Source: an uncultured Clostridia bacterium (GTDB lineage: Bacteria > Bacillota > Clostridia > Oscillospirales > Acutalibacteraceae). Taken from it: DNA of 42,079 nucleotides. Each line of letters opens with the position of its first letter. The stretch's first letter is position 1. The notes below the pieces were generated by a model. The model ran no database searches and was not told the origin of the DNA. It worked only from the letters and a program-made list of their open reading frames with translations. Both the position numbers and the translations under genes were made by a program. Location of the stretch: assembly GCA_947585615.1 (NCBI GenBank), contig CANPXD010000007.1, positions 1 through 42,079 on the forward strand. Reading direction: 5' to 3'. Of the stretch, positions 41,997 to 42,079 are shown one piece after another.

Positions 41997-42079
41997 TGCA
42001 AATTCTTATTGCTCCCTTCATCCCGCACTGCGGGCGGTCGCAAACGAATCAGTTAACAGCGATGCGGCTGTCAACACGC
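41997..42079. other. Right edge: possible 3' end of an upstream minus-strand gene
   Basis: Two minus-strand frames enter from outside and stop within the window, one ending RVDSRIAVN (stop at 42049-42051) and one ending LTDSFATARSAG (stop at 42018-42020). A small hairpin CCCGCA/TGCGGG follows at about 42020-42034. There is too little sequence to choose. Confidence 0.3.

Noticed and set aside
41783-42043. Minus-strand frame of 86 codons across the tRNA fragment and its terminator
   Set aside because: It reads through the T arm, the CCA end and a hairpin; frames of this kind are by-products of tRNA sequence.

Overview
The window is a chromosomal segment of a spore-forming member of the class Clostridia, most like the gut Oscillospiraceae/Ruminococcaceae. 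The evidence is a complete gerA-type germinant receptor operon, a PdaA-type cortex deacetylase, RicT, an archaeal/eukaryote-type short ProRS, a DarA-HolB-RicT cluster in the order known from Firmicutes, A/G-rich Shine-Dalgarno sites, frequent TTG/GTG starts and sigma-A promoters with 17-18 bp spacers. Most of the window is ordinary housekeeping DNA. The last 4.5 kb is visibly richer in A and T.

Layout, left to right. (1) 1-3163, minus: the start of an F1Fo ATP synthase operon, atpB-atpE-atpF followed by a continuous frame that joins atpH (delta) to atpA (alpha); alpha runs off the left edge. (2) 3363-7017, plus: proS, galE, a Nudix hydrolase and a CarD-like regulator. (3) 7128-9564, minus: a polar amino acid ABC transporter whose lipoprotein binding subunit has its domain order circularly permuted. 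(4) 9729-12219, plus: overlapping GNAT acetyltransferase, cytosolic GH30 glycosidase and trmO genes. (5) 12302-18093, minus: a small 2[4Fe-4S] ferredoxin, ricT-holB-darA, an AEC transporter, an unknown membrane protein and citrate synthase. (6) 18194-21940: a possible 50-aa secreted peptide on plus, convergent with gerA-gerB-gerC on minus. (7) 22077-27761: DUF421/DUF4363 pair, HAD hydrolase (minus), nanE-nanA for sialic acid breakdown, prfB and pdaA. (8) 28025-32429, plus: mreB-mreC-mreD-PBP2, the elongation-machinery operon. (9) 32564-37383, plus: mgsA with a changed catalytic residue, hisS-aspS, a YfbR-like nucleotidase and an unknown protein. (10) 37584-41640, minus: a phosphocholine (lic-type) operon: a three-domain wHTH/nucleotidyltransferase/choline kinase protein, a LicC cytidylyltransferase and a BCCT transporter carrying a G9 tract. 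(11) 41868-42079: a terminator, the 3' half of a tRNA (Asn-like) and an inverted repeat, which looks like the edge of an integrated element or an interrupted tRNA gene.

The most unusual points are the delta-alpha ATP synthase fusion (hard to reconcile with 1:3 subunit stoichiometry), the circularly permuted binding protein, the G9 tract that could switch choline uptake and so surface phosphocholine on and off, the Asp-to-Gly change at the catalytic base of methylglyoxal synthase, and a 57-bp repeat present once in an intergenic region and once inside a coding gene. All calls are from reading the sequence; no database search was run.
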